Of a stretch of 61,634 nucleotides of DNA, positions 52,582-61,212 are shown one piece after another. Position numbers and translations under genes: made by a program. Source of the DNA: Chloroflexota bacterium (GTDB lineage: Bacteria > Chloroflexota > Dehalococcoidia > Lucifugimonadales > Lucifugimonadaceae); contig JABHBJ010000002.1 of NCBI GenBank assembly GCA_018673955.1, positions 1 to 61,634 of the forward strand. Direction: 5' to 3'. Every line of letters starts with the position of its first letter. Position 1 is the stretch's first letter. Below the pieces are notes generated by a model that saw nothing but the letters and a program-made list of their open reading frames with translations, made no database searches and was not told the origin of the DNA.

Positions 52582-53928
52582 CTAAGAGAGATCGTCGTCG
52601 GTAGCCATAAACGATTCTTCAATGTCGGATTGCCCTCTCTCTACTCGAACCGAAAGAACGAGTACACCACCGGCCGCGAATATCCCGGAAACGATCCAGA
52701 ACGAAGTCTCATAACTTCCGGTCAAGTCAAAAAGACTGCCTGCCAGTACCGGTCCAATCAGAACAGGAACTGTCGCCAGCACCATCGCTACCATTCCCTG
52801 TATTGAGCCGAAATTACGCAGTCCGAATGTTTCCATAACCACGAGCGACATCAACGGTCCGATTCCACCGAAACCCGCACCGAAATACACGATCGTCGGC
52901 CACACGAGTACCGATGATCCAGCGAGAGTTACCAGAATCACCCCTGATGACATGATGGAAATTGCGATCACGAAAGAGATTCGTGCAGTCAGCCGTTCAC
53001 TAAGCAACCCCCAGGTGATCTTGCTGGCAAGAGCTGTTCCGGCCAGTACTGTCAGTACAAGCGTTGCTTTTGACGATCCCCATCCCACCGATTGCATATG
53101 CGGGATTAGTTGCGTCATGAACGATGGGTAGCTAAATCCAGCGCAGGTAACTCCCGCCAACAAAAGCCAGAATTTTCGTGTGATCATCGCTTCACGCAAT
53201 GAGTAATCACCTGATCTTTCGGCATTTGTATTAGCCAACGTGGAACCGGATGACGGCAATTCGACGGTTTGAGGCATGCTGCGTACGATGAACCATACTG
53301 CGAAGGCAACGGTCATCACACCGGCACCGATGATCGCATACGCCAGTCGCCATCCCTCGGTCTGTATCACCAGACTCATCAGGGGTACCCCAATTAGACC
53401 AAATACATTGTTGCCGGTTATCGCCGTACCCATCATGCGGCCGCGAGTGGCGGGAAACCATGTGCCTACCAGCTTCCCTATAGGCAAGAACGTTCCAGGG
53501 AATCCGATCGCCAGTAGCGCGCTGAGCGCGTACCACTGCCACAGTTCAGTCATACCAGATCGTAGAAAAAACGAGGCAGCGACGACTATAAGCGACACCG
53601 TCATAATTACTCGCGAGCCGTATTTATCAACCCCCCAACCAACCAACGGGGACAGAAGTCCTGAGATAAGACCAATCGATAGTGAGAGGTTTATCTGAGT
53701 CCGAGTCCAGCCAAACTCTTGTTCCAGTGGTTCGACAAACATACCGAAGCCGTACTGGGATCCGCCTGATGCGAACGCGGTCGTGAAAAACGACGCCCAG
53801 ACGATTGCCCAGCCTCGCGACATAGGCCATGTTCTTCTATTTTTGGTCGGGGTTAGATCCACGGGCGTTTCATTTTTAGGAAGGCGTTCTAGCTTGGACC
53901 GAATTTTTGACTTCTCGATCAAGAACAC
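52582..53928 (-). CDS. MFS transporter, OFA/monocarboxylate-like
   Basis: A 448-residue permease with about twelve helices. The start is GTG at 53928, after which a charged N-terminus of about 35 residues precedes helix 1 (GWAIVWASFFTTAFASGG). The motif between helices 2 and 3 is GWGVDKYGSRVIM. The C-terminus is acidic. It resembles the transporter at 25358-26668 and belongs to the same broad group, which moves monocarboxylates or other organic acids. It lies between the broken dehydrogenase gene and the divergent YeiH gene. Confidence 0.85.
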   Translation of the reverse strand: MFLIEKSKIRSKLERLPKNETPVDLTPTKNRRTWPMSRGWAIVWASFFTTAFASGGSQYGFGMFVEPLEQEFGWTRTQINLSLSIGLISGLLSPLVGWGVDKYGSRVIMTVSLIVVAASFFLRSGMTELWQWYALSALLAIGFPGTFLPIGKLVGTWFPATRGRMMGTAITGNNVFGLIGVPLMSLVIQTEGWRLAYAIIGAGVMTVAFAVWFIVRSMPQTVELPSSGSTLANTNAERSGDYSLREAMITRKFWLLLAGVTCAGFSYPSFMTQLIPHMQSVGWGSSKATLVLTVLAGTALASKITWGLLSERLTARISFVIAISIMSSGVILVTLAGSSVLVWPTIVYFGAGFGGIGPLMSLVVMETFGLRNFGSIQGMVAMVLATVPVLIGPVLAGSLFDLTGSYETSFWIVSGIFAAGGVLVLSVRVERGQSDIEESFMATDDDLS

Positions 53929-54153
53929 TGTTGAGATGGGCGATTATGGCAACTATGTGGCGATGTGGATAGAGGAATTTAATTCGGCATTGATATCGCC
54001 TCTAAAATTTCCAATCGAATATTGTCTTCCCCGGCAAACATATTCGATTTGCTAGCATACTCGCCGACTAAAAGTTGGTCTTGAAGGTCACTCGTATCTA
54101 AACCCCGAGCGTTGTTAGTGAGTTCTACCGATTTTGGGCTGTTATAACTACTG

Positions 54154-55245
54154 TTGTCGATACTATCGATGTCGATGTTAACTTTCGGCAAAAATGCGCC
54201 AATATTTACTTTGCTGCGCCCCGCACTTCCCGGCCTAGCATTCTGCGCTTTGGTCGGTATTTTAATTAATCAGCTAGATAGAACGGTTAATTCCCCGTAT
54301 TTAGACGGATTGTTGATCGCTTTGGTCATCGGAATAGCCGTAAAGAACCTGTTTCCATCAGCTGTTTGGCATCAAACAGGATCCAAACTCACCGGCAAAA
54401 CTGTCCTTGAATTCGCGGTGATGATCCTTGGGGCAAGCGTATTCGCACCCGACATCATCCAATCTGGATTTGGCCTTTTCTCGTTAGTAATAACTGGCGT
54501 TGTCGGCAGTATGGCATTGGCGTATCTCGTCGGGCACAAGGTTTTAGGCCTTAACCGCAAGCTCGCTGTTCTAGTGGGAGTTGGAAACTCAGTTTGCGGC
54601 AACTCTGCCGTCGCAGTCATGGCTCCTGTGATTGGTGCCCGCCCGTCCGATGTAGGTGCCGCTATTGGAATCAGCGCAATTCTCGGCGCTATGCAGATTT
54701 TGTTACTGCAACTATTAGTACCGATATTCGGATTGAGCGATTATCACTATGGAATTCTGGCCGGGATGGCCGTATACGCAGTGGCGCAGGTATACGCAGC
54801 GTCAGCAGTAGTAAGCGAAACTTCTGCATCGGTCGCAGTGATCGTAAAACTAGGCAGAGTTCTGTTGTTGTCACCGGTTGTCATTACGACCGCTCTACTC
54901 CAGAGTCGGTTTGCCCGAAGCAGGGCGATCGATGAAACCCATGAAATCGGTAGTTCGACCAACCGACATTGGAGCATGGCCTATCTTTATGTGCCCTGGT
55001 TCATGATCGGTTTCATTATCTTCTCTGGTCTTCGATCAGTCGGCGTCATCGATGAAGTGATGGGCGTCCAGATCCGTGATATGTCAAAATTACTCTTCAC
55101 GATGGCGATGGTGGGTATTGGTCTCAGCGTAGACCTTAGGACGGTCGTGAGCGTTGGGGCGCGAGTGGCATTGACCATCGTGGTAATTCTGACGTTCATG
55201 ATCACTCTCAGTATTGTTGGCGGATCGTTTCTGAACGCTATTTAG
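54154..55245 (+). CDS. YeiH/UPF0324 family putative sulfate exporter
   Basis: A 363-residue protein with about ten helices, matching the YeiH (PF03601-like) family. Signatures are VGNSVCGNSAVAVMAPVIGA, AIGISAILGAMQILLLQ and GMAVYAVAQVYAASAVVSE. The family has been linked to sulfate or sulfite and to sulfonate-related export, but the substrate is not firmly established. The start is uncertain (TTG 54154, ATG 54169 or ATG 54175). Given the sulfatase in this window, removal of excess sulfate is a reasonable but unproven job. It lies between tRNA-Lys copies A and B. Confidence 0.85.
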   Translation: MSILSMSMLTFGKNAPIFTLLRPALPGLAFCALVGILINQLDRTVNSPYLDGLLIALVIGIAVKNLFPSAVWHQTGSKLTGKTVLEFAVMILGASVFAPDIIQSGFGLFSLVITGVVGSMALAYLVGHKVLGLNRKLAVLVGVGNSVCGNSAVAVMAPVIGARPSDVGAAIGISAILGAMQILLLQLLVPIFGLSDYHYGILAGMAVYAVAQVYAASAVVSETSASVAVIVKLGRVLLLSPVVITTALLQSRFARSRAIDETHEIGSSTNRHWSMAYLYVPWFMIGFIIFSGLRSVGVIDEVMGVQIRDMSKLLFTMAMVGIGLSVDLRTVVSVGARVALTIVVILTFMITLSIVGGSFLNAI

Positions 55246-55384
55246 CTTAATTCTGGACAGAACCCGAACCAATAGATTACAGATCCAAATGAGATAAGTT
55301 CCAAGTCGATTGCCGTCAACATTGGCGTCAAACCAACGGAATCAAGCCCTCTCAACCTAATTAGCACTGAGAGTGAGTCAAGTT

Positions 55385-55429
55385 TGGTGGGACTTGTGGG
55401 GATCGAACCCACGACCTGCGGATTAAAAG
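55385..55429 (-). repeat. tRNA-Lys(UUU) 3' half, copy B
   Basis: Same 45-bp element as copy A, from CTTTTAATCCG in the anticodon loop to the CCA end. The acceptor stem differs in three bases (AGT). The sequence just upstream of the break (ACTGC on the minus strand) is shared with copy A but not copy C. It lies 35 bases from the MlrC stop. No gene is seen between 55246 and 55463. Confidence 0.8.
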
Positions 55430-55463
55430 GCAGTTAGCTGGTAACCGGCAGATTGATTCGGGC

Positions 55464-56963
55464 TCAATCAAAAGTCGTATCCAGCTCGAAAGGATAGAGC
55501 GGCGTACGACGATTTTCGTATGAGAAGCTTGACATGTTGGCACTTGTCACACCGGGTGAATTAGCCATGATGATCTCACGAGAGATCGGTTCGTAGGCGG
55601 CGCGAGGGGACACCGTGCCTTTGCAGATAATGACTCTGTATTCTTCCGGTCGAATACCTATGGAGTAGTACTGTTCACGGCTCATATTGCCTATGCCTCT
55701 GACTGTATGCAGGACAATCGTATGACCAGCCTCAGTGTCCAGAGCTACCGAGGGTCCATAGTCGAAGAAACGGAGTCCACCGTGAGTGGGTTTAGGCTCC
55801 TCGAATTTTCCATCTGTGATGGCTCGAATATTAGCGGTGACCTCTATTGGCTCACCGTGCAGTCGATCGGTTCCAGCCCCCACCTTGAGAGTAATCGTGG
55901 AGCCGACCCCCGCGCTGATACAAACTTGAACATTTGTGGGATCAAACAGGGTTAGAAGCAGACTCTTGTCGCCGCTCAGTCCTTGAGATGTTGCTTCAGC
56001 AAGAAGGTGAGTAGAATCGGCCGTTCCACCACCGCCAACGTTGTCGCCAACATCCATTATTGCGGTCGGTTTGCCATCCGAAGAGGCGTTCATCGCTCTG
56101 CTGATGGACTCCTCAATCGAAGGCGAGTCGTTCTGTAATTCTGCCCTTAGATCCCAAGCCTTACGAGCCAGTAATTTTGCTTGCTTTTCGGCTTTCACGG
56201 CGTCACCGTCGGTCACGACTAAGAATGAAACTCCCATCTGATCTACGTCGGCATACGGAAATCCCTGACCGCAACTGGCAGAAAGAACGCCCGGTTTTTC
56301 CAGCACCTGATGCACTTCGTCCATTATTTCCTTCATGGGTCCGAAGCCGGTCGGTTGCTTGACGATATTGATCATCATGGGCACCTGCACGAGGTGCTGA
56401 ACAGGTCGGACTTCGCCCCTGATCGTTTTTACCAAGATTTCGGATGCTTCGACCGCCCGTTCTACCGCATCAAGGTGCGGATTCGTTCGAAACACGACTA
56501 TTGCATCGGTATTTGCGACCTGATCTTGCGTGATATTGCAATGCAGATCCAGCGTCATCACTACCGGAGTATCAGGACCGACGACTTCTCTGACCCTGCG
56601 AGAAATCTCCCCGTCCATATCCGGGTATTCCTCGGTCACTGCAGCCCCATGTTGGGCGAGCAACACTCCGTCCCAAGGACCGTTTTGCTTCAACTTGTCG
56701 ATCATTTCTTCCGAGATTCGATCGAATGTATCTTTAGTAATCGTGCCGGTGGGTCCGGTGAATGCGAATAAAAGTGGCACGAGGTCGAATTCGAACATCT
56801 GGGCGCTCTGAAAGTACCCTGCAAGTGTGAATTTCGAGGTGGCGTGTCGGTCGGCGATCTCGCTACCACGCAAGAACTCAAAATTGGCGAATGAATCGTA
56901 ATCTGTCTTTACAGACTGGAACGTATTCGTCTCGTGGTGAAAACCCAAGGTTGCGATTCGCAT
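55464..56963 (-). CDS. M81 family metallopeptidase (MlrC-like)
   Basis: A 499-residue zinc-dependent hydrolase related to MlrC, which cuts linearised microcystin. Most homologs lie in catabolic clusters and have unknown substrates. The N-terminal zinc motifs are GFHHETNTF and LLAQHGAA; the third is MTLDLHCNIT. The C-terminal half contains MDVGDNVGGGGTADST. AGGAA precedes the ATG by seven bases. It is a lone gene framed by tRNA-Lys copies B and C and likely cleaves a small peptide or amide. It is cytoplasmic; no signal peptide is visible. Confidence 0.85.
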   Translation of the reverse strand: MRIATLGFHHETNTFQSVKTDYDSFANFEFLRGSEIADRHATSKFTLAGYFQSAQMFEFDLVPLLFAFTGPTGTITKDTFDRISEEMIDKLKQNGPWDGVLLAQHGAAVTEEYPDMDGEISRRVREVVGPDTPVVMTLDLHCNITQDQVANTDAIVVFRTNPHLDAVERAVEASEILVKTIRGEVRPVQHLVQVPMMINIVKQPTGFGPMKEIMDEVHQVLEKPGVLSASCGQGFPYADVDQMGVSFLVVTDGDAVKAEKQAKLLARKAWDLRAELQNDSPSIEESISRAMNASSDGKPTAIMDVGDNVGGGGTADSTHLLAEATSQGLSGDKSLLLTLFDPTNVQVCISAGVGSTITLKVGAGTDRLHGEPIEVTANIRAITDGKFEEPKPTHGGLRFFDYGPSVALDTEAGHTIVLHTVRGIGNMSREQYYSIGIRPEEYRVIICKGTVSPRAAYEPISREIIMANSPGVTSANMSSFSYENRRTPLYPFELDTTFD

Positions 56964-57092
56964 AAAATTTCCTGATGAACTGAATTGAACAAGATTTTCA
57001 GGATCTGCACACTATCAGATCTGCGGAATCAGTTTGCGGGGTAGGTCGCTAAGTGTCTACGCCAACTACGATCGTCATCCGATCACATTGCC

Positions 57093-57132
57093 AATATGAA
57101 AAGCCACCGGCGTACCGGTGGCTTTTCATATT
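57093..57132. terminator. Strong bidirectional terminator
   Basis: An 18-bp perfect stem (AATATGAAAAGCCACCGG and its complement) with a CGTA loop. It sits 15 bases past the CCA end of tRNA-Lys copy C. It looks like the original terminator of that tRNA transcript, and could also stop transcription from the other side. Confidence 0.85.
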
Positions 57133-57147
57133 CGACTGATACGAGTT

Positions 57148-57192
57148 TGGTGGGTCCTGTGGGGATCGAACCCACGACCTGCGGATTAAAAG
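57148..57192 (-). repeat. tRNA-Lys(UUU) 3' half, copy C
   Basis: Third 45-bp copy, with GGA in the variable acceptor block. Its 3' end keeps a strong terminator, so it may be the native 3' part of the chromosomal gene. Its 5' part has been replaced by an IS6-like relic whose sequence starts at the very next base, inside the anticodon loop. Confidence 0.8.
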
Positions 57193-57402
57193 TTCGAATC
57201 AGCGAACCGATTCTGTAGTGCCTTCGACGAGTTACGAAACTATCTAAGAGTTCCGTCCGTGGATGGTGACCATGTGGTCGGAGAGGTGTATTCACCGAAA
57301 GATGCTCAACTCTAATGACCGAGCTATCAGATTAAATATTGAGGGAGAAGTTGTATTTAGGTCGGGTGAAATTTGCAGTGAGCACTGAGTTCTGACAGAA
57401 CC
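57193..57402 (+). mobile_element. Relic of the 3' end of an IS6-like element
   Basis: Runs in plus orientation and aligns base by base with the reverse complement of the transposase end at 61213-61440. Shared stretches include CTTTCGACGAGTTACGAAAC-type sequence, TATCTAAGAGT, and TCTAATGACCGAGCT. It ends with GAGCACTGAGTTCTGACAGAACC, the inverted repeat. The 5' part of the element is gone. It ends 15 bases before the M19 dipeptidase stop. Confidence 0.75.
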
Positions 57403-57417
57403 AACTACATTGGCTAT

Positions 57418-58500
57418 CTAAAGCGTCTGTCGGAGCAGGCGTATGTCGTTTGCTCCCAATATGCCCTCGACCACTTCAGCTGTGTGTCCTCGATCTAGTA
57501 GCCCCTGAGTGACCAGAGGCATGAACGATATGTCGTCGAGTCCGGTCGGGAATTTCGAGGCACCGTCGTAGTCGGTACCGATGCCTACTTGAGAGGCACC
57601 TGCGAGCTTCACGGCAAGATCGAAGTGATCCATCAACCGACTCATTGGAGGGCCGTTACCATCACCGGTCTTAACAAGGAAATCGAACGGATCCATGATC
57701 TCTTCGGGTGGAGCTTTGGTCGCTTCGATGTATCCGGGAGTATCTCCGGGACCAATGAATCCAGCGACGAAATTCACGTTGATCACACCATCGGCCTGCC
57801 CGAGCGCAGTGATCATATCGTCAGTCATATTACGATTGTGCTCATGCAATGTTCGACAGCACGAATGCGAGGCGAATACAGGTCGTTCTGCAACTTCTAG
57901 AACATCCCAAAATGCTTTATCGGAAACGTGTGAAATATCCACGACCATTCCCAACTGCTGCATTTCTCTGACTACGTCGCGCCCGAAATCGGCCAGACCA
58001 CCGTGACGCTCCTCGTTGTGACTATCTATCCATCCGGTTGCTGCACCCCAGGCCAGCGTTATCGAACGCACTCCGACTTTATAGAACGTCCGTAAAATGC
58101 CAAGATCCTCGTCGATACATCGGCCGCCTTCGATCGAAATCAGAACTGCAATCTTGCCTTCTGCTTTCGCCTGAACGACATCATCGGCGGTTAGTGCCAG
58201 TACGAGATCGGCTGAATTGGCATCGATGGTGCGGTGGATAGAATCGATCTCTCGCAGTGCAAGTCGCATCGCTTCGAGATCGCTGTTCGTGTCCACTTCA
58301 TTGATCCACACGGCGAAGAAGGCGGCATTCACTCCGCCTTCTCGCATCCTTGGAATATCGACGTGCCCTACATCGAGCCTTGTCGCGAAATCAGGATTTC
58401 GCCACAGCAGGTGCGTAGCGGTATCGATGTGGGTATCGAACAACAACGAGTTTGCGTGAAGACGTTGTGCTTCATCTGAAATCTGCAAGTTCTGTTCCAA
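57418..58500 (-). CDS. Membrane dipeptidase-type M19 peptidase
   Basis: A 360-residue zinc dipeptidase of the renal-dipeptidase family. Metal and catalytic motifs are visible: LLFDTHIDTATH (His-x-Asp), ISIEGGRCI (Glu), DISHVSDKAFWD (His) and FASHSCCRTLHEHNRNM. It would cleave dipeptides or beta-lactam-like amides. The start is TTG at 58500 and there is no signal peptide. It is followed by the IS6-like relic and tRNA-Lys copy C. The position after MlrC suggests small-peptide catabolism. Confidence 0.85.
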   Translation of the reverse strand: MEQNLQISDEAQRLHANSLLFDTHIDTATHLLWRNPDFATRLDVGHVDIPRMREGGVNAAFFAVWINEVDTNSDLEAMRLALREIDSIHRTIDANSADLVLALTADDVVQAKAEGKIAVLISIEGGRCIDEDLGILRTFYKVGVRSITLAWGAATGWIDSHNEERHGGLADFGRDVVREMQQLGMVVDISHVSDKAFWDVLEVAERPVFASHSCCRTLHEHNRNMTDDMITALGQADGVINVNFVAGFIGPGDTPGYIEATKAPPEEIMDPFDFLVKTGDGNGPPMSRLMDHFDLAVKLAGASQVGIGTDYDGASKFPTGLDDISFMPLVTQGLLDRGHTAEVVEGILGANDIRLLRQTL

Positions 58501-59104
58501 ACGCTAATAGTTATTCTGCTTCTAGGATTTGTCAGATATCAGGGCGTACCTAGGAGACAAGGGATCTTAAAATACAAGATTTGTCATTTTATTTGCAATG
58601 CTTGTTCGGTCATTCGAATCGACCACTTGTCGGAAAATGTATTCTTTCGAATGTCCTGAGGAGGGGCCACTTCGGAACCAACTAGCGCCGTATCACTTTG
58701 AGACGCATCTAAATTCCCAATGAATCGTTAGGAACAACCAGTGATGCTTAGAACCTGCAAATGCGAGGGTTGAGTGATCGGTGGGTCCAGCGGTTATTGA
58801 TCACGCTTTTCGACTCGATCATGGCAATTGCGATTGCTTGCGTTGGTGGCGATACGGTCGAGATACTCACATCGCCGTTACTGTCCGAGATTACGCCTAC
58901 TACTACACGCACTCTGATTCCAACCTCGTCATGGTTCTGTTAGAACTCAACGTCGAAATCTAATACCCGAATCCACGGCGTCTCACAACAGAATTCAGGC
59001 GTTAGACTGTGGAGCGATTCAAAGTCACAGCACCCAACCACACAAAACCTTCCCTAAACTACAACATCCATTTTGCCAGTATTTGGCGCTCCAGGAGAAA
59101 CCCA
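58501..59104. other. Long intergenic region with possible gene relics
   Basis: About 600 bases between divergent M19 and alpha/beta hydrolase genes. A word resembling the IS end (TTGTCAGATATCAGG, near 58529) and another (GGTTCTGTTAGAACTC, near 58932) frame a plus-strand reading frame at 58781-58963. It encodes 60 residues ending YTHSDSNLVMVLLELNVEI and starts at a GTG. I do not recognise it and cannot call it a gene. The upstream part shows nothing else. Confidence 0.35.
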
Positions 59105-61075
59105 ATGGCCGTCGTCGAATTCAAACTGAACCGTCGCTTTCCATACGCCGGAGGCCATGAATTTGGCGACACGGGAGCGTATGAACAGATCGACTCTTTG
59201 CTGACCTTTGCGGTCGATCCCTCAGCCGAGGTAAATCGAGACATCGTTGATCTCGAATATGCCCCTAGGGACGAAGAAGGTCGAGTACGGTTCTCAGCCG
59301 ATTTCTCACTGCTAACGCCAGCCGATCCAAGCAGAGGATCTCACGGACTGCTGATCGAACTCCCAAATCGAGGTCGACGAACAGTTATCGGCACGTACAA
59401 CCGCACTAGCGAGACCCCCTCAGCCAGCCCCTCTCCCGGTGACGGCTTCCTCTTCGAGCGTGGACTCTCAGTCGCTTCAATCGGATGGCAATGGGACGTC
59501 TATACCGACGACATCTTGATGGGGCTCACTCCCCCGCTGGCAGACCTCTCCAACGAATCGAACCCCGGGCAAAACGTGGTCGAAATCAGGCCAAATCAAC
59601 AATTGACCACATGGCTACTCGCCGATCGAGTACACCGTCCCCTGAGAGCGACCAACGATAACGACCCGGCAGATGTCCTGTACGTCAAGGATTCCGAAGA
59701 TGGCGAAGACGTAGCACTACCTCATTCCGCTTGGAAGTTCGCGAAAGAAACACCCGATGGTGTAGTGCCAAGCGACGAACACATCTATCTCGAAGGCGGA
59801 TTCACACCCGGCAAGTTCTACCAAATCGTCTATAGCTCCAAGGACACACCAGTCTCCGGAGCCGGACTCCTCGCACTCCGAGATGCCACATCGTTCCTCA
59901 AATACGACTCAGCTGATCTTCTGCCCGGCATCACCAACCTCGACCGCGCTATAGGCTACGGCACTTCGCAAACCGGCAGAATGCTTCGAGAATTCCTGCA
60001 CCTTGCCCTGAATATCGACGAGGAAGGAAGGAAAGTTTTCGACGGACTTCTGCCCCACGTCGCCGGAGCACGCATGGGCTCTTTCAACCATCGCTATGCC
60101 CAACCGTCCAACCAGTCCTACCCGAGTTTCGGACACCTGTATCCGTTTGCCGATCAGGAGATGGTCGACCCGCTTACACAACAGTCCGACGGGATACTCA
60201 AGCGGCTAAATGATCTTAACGCGGTCCCCAAAACCATCTACACCAACAGTTCTGCGGAATACTGGCGTGGTGACTGCTCGCTTATGACTACCGACCCGGC
60301 TGGCAAGCAAGACGTTCCCCTCGACCCGAACACTCGCATGTATCACTTCACCGGCACACAGCACGGAGCGGGCTCGATCCCACAGGCACGATCGATGTCT
60401 ACTGAAGGTGGACAGGGGATGTACAGCTACAACGTGGTCGACTACTCGCCGCTCCAGCGTGCAGCACTGGTAAACCTCGATAGCTGGATCACCGATGGCA
60501 CTAAGCCACCGCCAAGCACGCACGCACGAATCGACGAAGAAACTGCCGTCCCGAGAGAAACAGTGCTCGACAGCTTCGACCGGCTACCAGACCAACTCAC
60601 CCCTGACAGGTCGACGCTCTGGGTAATCCGGACTATCGACCTCGGTCCCCGCGGCTCCGAAGGTGTCGGCATATACCCGCCGGTGGAGGGTGAAACCTAT
60701 CCATGCTTCGTATCGGCAGTCGACTCAGATGGAAACGAACTCGCAGGCGTTCGGCTCCCCGACATCACCCAACCAGTCGCTACTAACGCTGGATGGAATC
60801 TTCGAGATCCTGAAACTGGCTCGCCCGACCAACAGGCATTGATGCTCGGTTTCAGTCGCTGGTTCCCCGCTACACGAGAAGAACGGGAAGCCAACAACGA
60901 CATACGCCCATCAATTGAAGAACGATATGAAAACCGTGATAGCTACGTCAAACTAGTGAAACGCGACACCGAAAAACTCAAGCAAAACGGGTTCGTTCTC
61001 GAACAGGATGTTGATCTGGTTGTTCAAAACGCAACCGACCGCTACGACACCGCGGTCGCCAGAACTTCCAACTGA
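59105..61075 (+). CDS. Large alpha/beta hydrolase domain protein
   Basis: About 656 residues, matching the family annotated as alpha/beta hydrolase domain-containing protein (Abhydrolase_10-like). The nucleophile elbow is GYGTSQTGRMLREF, where Ser is in a G-T-S-Q-T-G context. The N-terminal domain begins VVEFKLNRRFPYAGGHEFG, and the C-terminal half carries the FTGTQHGAGSIPQ segment with a His. No signal peptide is seen. I start at ATG 59105, which has AGGAGA seven bases upstream; the GTG at 59009 would add 32 residues. Function is unknown; esterase or amidase activity is likely. Confidence 0.85.
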   Translation: MAVVEFKLNRRFPYAGGHEFGDTGAYEQIDSLLTFAVDPSAEVNRDIVDLEYAPRDEEGRVRFSADFSLLTPADPSRGSHGLLIELPNRGRRTVIGTYNRTSETPSASPSPGDGFLFERGLSVASIGWQWDVYTDDILMGLTPPLADLSNESNPGQNVVEIRPNQQLTTWLLADRVHRPLRATNDNDPADVLYVKDSEDGEDVALPHSAWKFAKETPDGVVPSDEHIYLEGGFTPGKFYQIVYSSKDTPVSGAGLLALRDATSFLKYDSADLLPGITNLDRAIGYGTSQTGRMLREFLHLALNIDEEGRKVFDGLLPHVAGARMGSFNHRYAQPSNQSYPSFGHLYPFADQEMVDPLTQQSDGILKRLNDLNAVPKTIYTNSSAEYWRGDCSLMTTDPAGKQDVPLDPNTRMYHFTGTQHGAGSIPQARSMSTEGGQGMYSYNVVDYSPLQRAALVNLDSWITDGTKPPPSTHARIDEETAVPRETVLDSFDRLPDQLTPDRSTLWVIRTIDLGPRGSEGVGIYPPVEGETYPCFVSAVDSDGNELAGVRLPDITQPVATNAGWNLRDPETGSPDQQALMLGFSRWFPATREEREANNDIRPSIEERYENRDSYVKLVKRDTEKLKQNGFVLEQDVDLVVQNATDRYDTAVARTSN

Positions 61076-61212
61076 CAGGATCGACGAACTCGGCGCTGTT
61101 CTGTCAGAACCCTTTCCACTTATTCTAGGCGGGGTAACCAGTCTGTCCAGTAATTCCTCCCATTGACGAGTACTTCACTGGACGTCGGAACGCCAAACGG
61201 GTAGTAATCACG

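Noticed and set aside
51180-57192. Split tRNA genes (working 5' and 3' halves)
   Set aside because: No matching 5' tRNA halves with pairing anticodon stems were found in the window, and three 3' halves in one orientation fit integration scars better than split tRNAs.
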